64,000 nucleotides of DNA from Pseudomonadota bacterium (GTDB taxonomy: Bacteria; Pseudomonadota; Gammaproteobacteria; Burkholderiales; Burkholderiaceae_C), in assembly GCA_023387335.1 (NCBI GenBank), contig JAEWIF010000013.1:1-64000 (forward strand), given 5' to 3'. Shown in pieces: positions 61,424 to 64,000 of the stretch. Position numbers and translations under genes: made by a program. The notes beneath the pieces are model-generated. The model did no database searches, was not told where the DNA came from, and saw nothing but the letters and a program-made list of their open reading frames with translations. Positions within the stretch are counted from its first letter, which is position 1, and every line of letters begins with the position of its first letter.

Positions 61424-63817
61424 ATGTCTGCACTCTTCAGCGCGACCGCCCTGGTCGTACCGTTTGAGAACCTGAGAATGACCGACGTCGAGGCGGTCGG
61501 CGGCAAGAACGCCAGCCTCGGCGAAATGATCTCGCAGCTGCCCCAGGGCGTGCGCGTCCCGACGGGCTTCGCCACCACCGCCCACGCCTTCCGCCAGTTC
61601 CTCGCCCACGACGGGCTGGCCGACCGCATCCACAAGCGCCTGTCCACGCTGGACACCGACGACGTGCGCGCGCTCGCGGCCGCCGGCGCCGAGATCCGCG
61701 GCTGGCTCGAGGCGCAGCCGTTCCCGGCCGACCTCGAGCGCGAGATCCGCGCGGCGTTCGAGAAGCTCAGCGGCGGCGACGCCAAGGCCAGCTTCGCGGT
61801 GCGCTCGTCCGCCACCGCCGAGGACCTGCCCGATGCCTCGTTCGCGGGCCAGCAGGAGACCTTCCTGAACGTGGTCGGCATCGAGGACGTGCTGCACAAG
61901 ATGAAGGAAGTGTTCGCCTCGCTCTACAACGACCGGGCGATCAGCTACCGCGTACACAAGGGCTTCGCCCATGCCGACGTCGCGCTGTCGGCGGGCGTGC
62001 AGCGCATGGTGCGCAGCGACCTCGGCGCGGCCGGCGTGATGTTCACCATCGACACCGAGTCGGGCTTCCCCGACGTGGTCTTCATCACGTCCAGCTACGG
62101 CCTGGGCGAGACGGTGGTGCAGGGCGCCGTGAACCCGGACGAGTTCTACGTGCACAAGCCGATGCTCGAGGCCGGCAAGCGCGCGGTGATCCGCCGCAAC
62201 CTCGGTTCCAAGCTGATCCAGATGGTGTTCAGCAGCGACGAGGAGAAGGCCGCCAGCGGCAAGCTGGTCAAGACCACCGACGTGCCGCTGGAGCAGCGCA
62301 ACCGCTATTCGCTCACCGACAAGGAAGTCGAGGAGCTCGCCAGGTACGCGCTGGTCATCGAGAAGCACTACGGCCGGCCGATGGACATCGAGTGGGGCAA
62401 GGACGGCGTGGACGGGCAGCTCTACATCCTGCAGGCGCGGCCGGAGACGGTGAAGAGCCAGCAGCAGGGCAAGTCCGAGATGCGCTACAAGCTCAAGGGC
62501 AAGGGCGCGGTGCTGGCCGAGGGCCGAGCCATCGGCCAGAAGATCGGCACCGGCCCGGTGCGGCTGGTGCACAGCATCTCCGAGATGGACCGGGTCGAGG
62601 CGGGCGACGTGCTGGTCACCGACATGACCGACCCGAACTGGGAACCGGTGATGAAGCGCGCCAGCGCCATCGTCACCAACCGCGGCGGGCGCACCTGCCA
62701 CGCGGCCATCATCGCGCGCGAACTGGGCATCCCGGCCGTGGTGGGCTGCGGCGACGCCACCTCGACGCTGAAGGACGGCACGCTGGTCACCGTGAGCTGC
62801 GCCGAGGGCGACACCGGCTTCATCTACGACGGCCTGCTCGAGACCGAGGTGAGCGAGGTGCAGCGCGGCGAGATGCCGCCCATCGCCACCAAGATCATGA
62901 TGAACGTGGGCAACCCGCAGCTGGCGTTCGACTTCGCCCAGCTGCCGAACGAAGGCGTCGGCCTGGCGCGCCTGGAGTTCATCATCAACAACAACATCGG
63001 CGTGCACCCGAAGGCGATCCTCGACTACCCGAACGTCGACCAGGACCTGAAGAAGGCCGTCGAGTCGGTGGCACGTGGCCACGCGTCGCCGCGCGCTTTC
63101 TACGTGGACAAGGTCGCCGAGGGCGTGGCCACCATCGCCGCGGCCTTCTGGCCCAAGCCGGTGATCGTTCGCCTGTCGGACTTCAAGAGCAACGAGTACC
63201 GCAAGCTGATCGGCGGCAGCCGCTACGAGCCCGAGGAAGAGAACCCGATGCTCGGCTTCCGCGGCGCGGCGCGCTACGTCAGCGGCGAGTTCGCCGAGGC
63301 CTTCGCCATGGAGTGCGAGGCGATCCGCCGCGTGCGCACCGACATGGGCCTGACCAACGTGCAGGTGATGGTGCCCTTCGTGCGCACGCTCGGCCAGGCC
63401 GACCGCGTGACGCAGATGCTGGCCCAGCACGGCCTCAAGCGAGGCCAGGACGAGCTCAAGGTGATCATGATGTGCGAGGTGCCGAGCAACGCCATCCTGG
63501 CCGAGGAGTTCCTCGAGTTCTTCGACGGCTTCTCGATCGGCTCGAACGACCTCACGCAGCTCACGCTGGGCCTGGACCGCGACTCGGGCCTGGAGCTGCT
63601 GGCCGCCGACTTCGACGAGCGCGACCCGGCGGTGAAGGCGATGCTCTCGCGCGCCATCGCCGCCTGCCTGAAGAAGGGCAAGTACGTCGGCATCTGCGGC
63701 CAGGGGCCCAGCGACCACCCGGACTTCGCGCAGTGGCTGGCCGACGAAGGCATCGCCTCGATCTCGCTCAACCCCGACAGCGTGATCGGCACCTGGCAGC
63801 AGCTGGCCGCGCGCTGA
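61424..63817 (+). CDS. ppsA: Phosphoenolpyruvate synthase
   Basis: 797 residues; converts pyruvate, ATP and water to PEP, AMP and phosphate in gluconeogenesis. N-terminal ATP-grasp domain (VGGKNASLGEMISQL; SFAVRSSATAEDLPDASFAG), the phosphohistidine domain with catalytic histidine in NRGGRTCHAAIIARELGIPA near residue 420, and the C-terminal PEP/pyruvate barrel (MVPFVRT; IGSNDLTQLTLGLDRDS; GICGQGPSDHPDF). GGAG precedes the ATG at 61424. Activity is governed by the divergent ppsR. Confidence 0.97.
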   Translation: MSALFSATALVVPFENLRMTDVEAVGGKNASLGEMISQLPQGVRVPTGFATTAHAFRQFLAHDGLADRIHKRLSTLDTDDVRALAAAGAEIRGWLEAQPFPADLEREIRAAFEKLSGGDAKASFAVRSSATAEDLPDASFAGQQETFLNVVGIEDVLHKMKEVFASLYNDRAISYRVHKGFAHADVALSAGVQRMVRSDLGAAGVMFTIDTESGFPDVVFITSSYGLGETVVQGAVNPDEFYVHKPMLEAGKRAVIRRNLGSKLIQMVFSSDEEKAASGKLVKTTDVPLEQRNRYSLTDKEVEELARYALVIEKHYGRPMDIEWGKDGVDGQLYILQARPETVKSQQQGKSEMRYKLKGKGAVLAEGRAIGQKIGTGPVRLVHSISEMDRVEAGDVLVTDMTDPNWEPVMKRASAIVTNRGGRTCHAAIIARELGIPAVVGCGDATSTLKDGTLVTVSCAEGDTGFIYDGLLETEVSEVQRGEMPPIATKIMMNVGNPQLAFDFAQLPNEGVGLARLEFIINNNIGVHPKAILDYPNVDQDLKKAVESVARGHASPRAFYVDKVAEGVATIAAAFWPKPVIVRLSDFKSNEYRKLIGGSRYEPEEENPMLGFRGAARYVSGEFAEAFAMECEAIRRVRTDMGLTNVQVMVPFVRTLGQADRVTQMLAQHGLKRGQDELKVIMMCEVPSNAILAEEFLEFFDGFSIGSNDLTQLTLGLDRDSGLELLAADFDERDPAVKAMLSRAIAACLKKGKYVGICGQGPSDHPDFAQWLADEGIASISLNPDSVIGTWQQLAAR

Positions 63818-63841
63818 GGCGGCGCACGGCGCGAACCTGCA

Positions 63842-63885
63842 GGGAATCCCTAGGCGCACCGCGGGCCCGCGGTGCGAAGATTCCC
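63842..63885. repeat. Nested inverted repeat between ppsA and the next gene
   Basis: Outer arms GGGAATC/GATTCCC enclose a perfect 22-bp palindrome (arms CGCACCGCGG/CCGCGGTGCG at 63855-63876). It ends 2 bases before the ATG at 63888 and has no U-tract, so it may end ppsA transcription, hide the next start codon, or bind a regulator. Confidence 0.6.
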
Positions 63886-63887
63886 GG

Positions 63888-64000
63888 ATGAGTTCCGGGG
63901 CCCACCAGAAGATCGATGCGCGCGTGCTCGCGCTCAAGGCGGGCCTGCTGGCGATCTGGGCGCTGGTGAGCTTCGTGCTCTGCTGGTTCGCCCCCTCGCT
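63888..64000 (+). CDS. N-terminus of a membrane protein, possibly a DUF4212 symporter subunit (cut off)
   Basis: 37 codons are visible. After a short polar start (MSSGAHQKIDARVLAL) comes a hydrophobic helix, GLLAIWALVSFVLCWFAPS. The IW-x2-VSF pattern resembles DUF4212 small subunits that partner sodium:solute symporters, but the fragment is too short for certainty. No Shine-Dalgarno precedes the ATG; a strong inverted repeat does. Confidence 0.45.
   Translation, partial: MSSGAHQKIDARVLALKAGLLAIWALVSFVLCWFAPS

Overview
The window is a contiguous piece of a high-GC betaproteobacterial chromosome. Gene content and order (surE-pcm-nlpD-rpoS, hupB-tRNA-Val-ppiD, uvrC-pgsA, EarP-type EF-P with Arg32, phasin, divergent ppsR/ppsA) point to Burkholderiales, most likely Comamonadaceae (Ramlibacter/Variovorax-like). 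The family assignment is inference from gene content; no rRNA is present. I see no prophage, insertion sequence, integrase or CRISPR array. Coding density is high and no gene-free stretch exceeds about 300 bases.

Layout, left to right. 1-4440: rpoD (3' end cut by the window edge) and dnaG, on the minus strand. 4531-7060: an acyl-CoA synthetase and a YihY/BrkB membrane protein. 7079-9696: a lipoprotein gamma-glutamyltransferase and a short-chain dehydrogenase. 9772-16049: a LuxR-type regulator, a VCBS/RTX secreted protein, and the ABC and HlyD subunits of its type I exporter, joined by GTGA overlaps. 16215-18094: a Fur-boxed periplasmic iron-binding protein and a phasin with its own promoter, operator-like palindrome and terminator. 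18262-20359: a tightly overlapped deacetylase, thioesterase and nitroreductase operon. 20548-25533: a structured leader that looks like a riboswitch, its cation antiporter, a hydroxyacid dehydrogenase, rmuC and an MFS transporter. 25524-27901: a LOG-family protein, a haem-dependent N-demethylase-like protein and efp.

28052-33417 holds a lipid A modification block: eptA behind an exact PmrA-box, facing a PAP2 phosphatase and a PmrAB-like two-component system. It lies between efp and earP, which are usually neighbours. 33440-37506: uvrC, a small lipoprotein, pgsA and a DMT exporter. 37460-40470: a LysR regulator divergent from a fluoroacetate-dehalogenase-like hydrolase coupled to a tartrate/malate dehydrogenase. 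40590-43288: hupB, tRNA-Val, ppiD and tRNA-His. 43308-48691: a quinone oxidoreductase, surE-pcm-nlpD-rpoS and a DEDD exonuclease. 48699-51864: a VOC protein, rlmD, a Bax-inhibitor-1 protein and a HbpS/GlcG-like protein.

51871-60287 is an iron and oxidative-stress region on the minus strand: ahpC, ahpF, bfr, a Fiu-like catecholate receptor, piuC, bfd, tonB, exbB, exbD and hemP. Two Fur-box palindromes with identical arms control its two transport units, so the cell would couple siderophore uptake, energy transduction, iron storage and release, and peroxide defence. 60408-63817 is the ppsR/ppsA pair, followed by the first codons of a membrane protein at the right edge.

The observations most worth following are the switch-like leader of the antiporter gene (20548-20607), the lipid A cassette inserted between efp and earP, the self-contained RTX secretion cassette with a dyad operator, and the hairpin covering the bfr leader.
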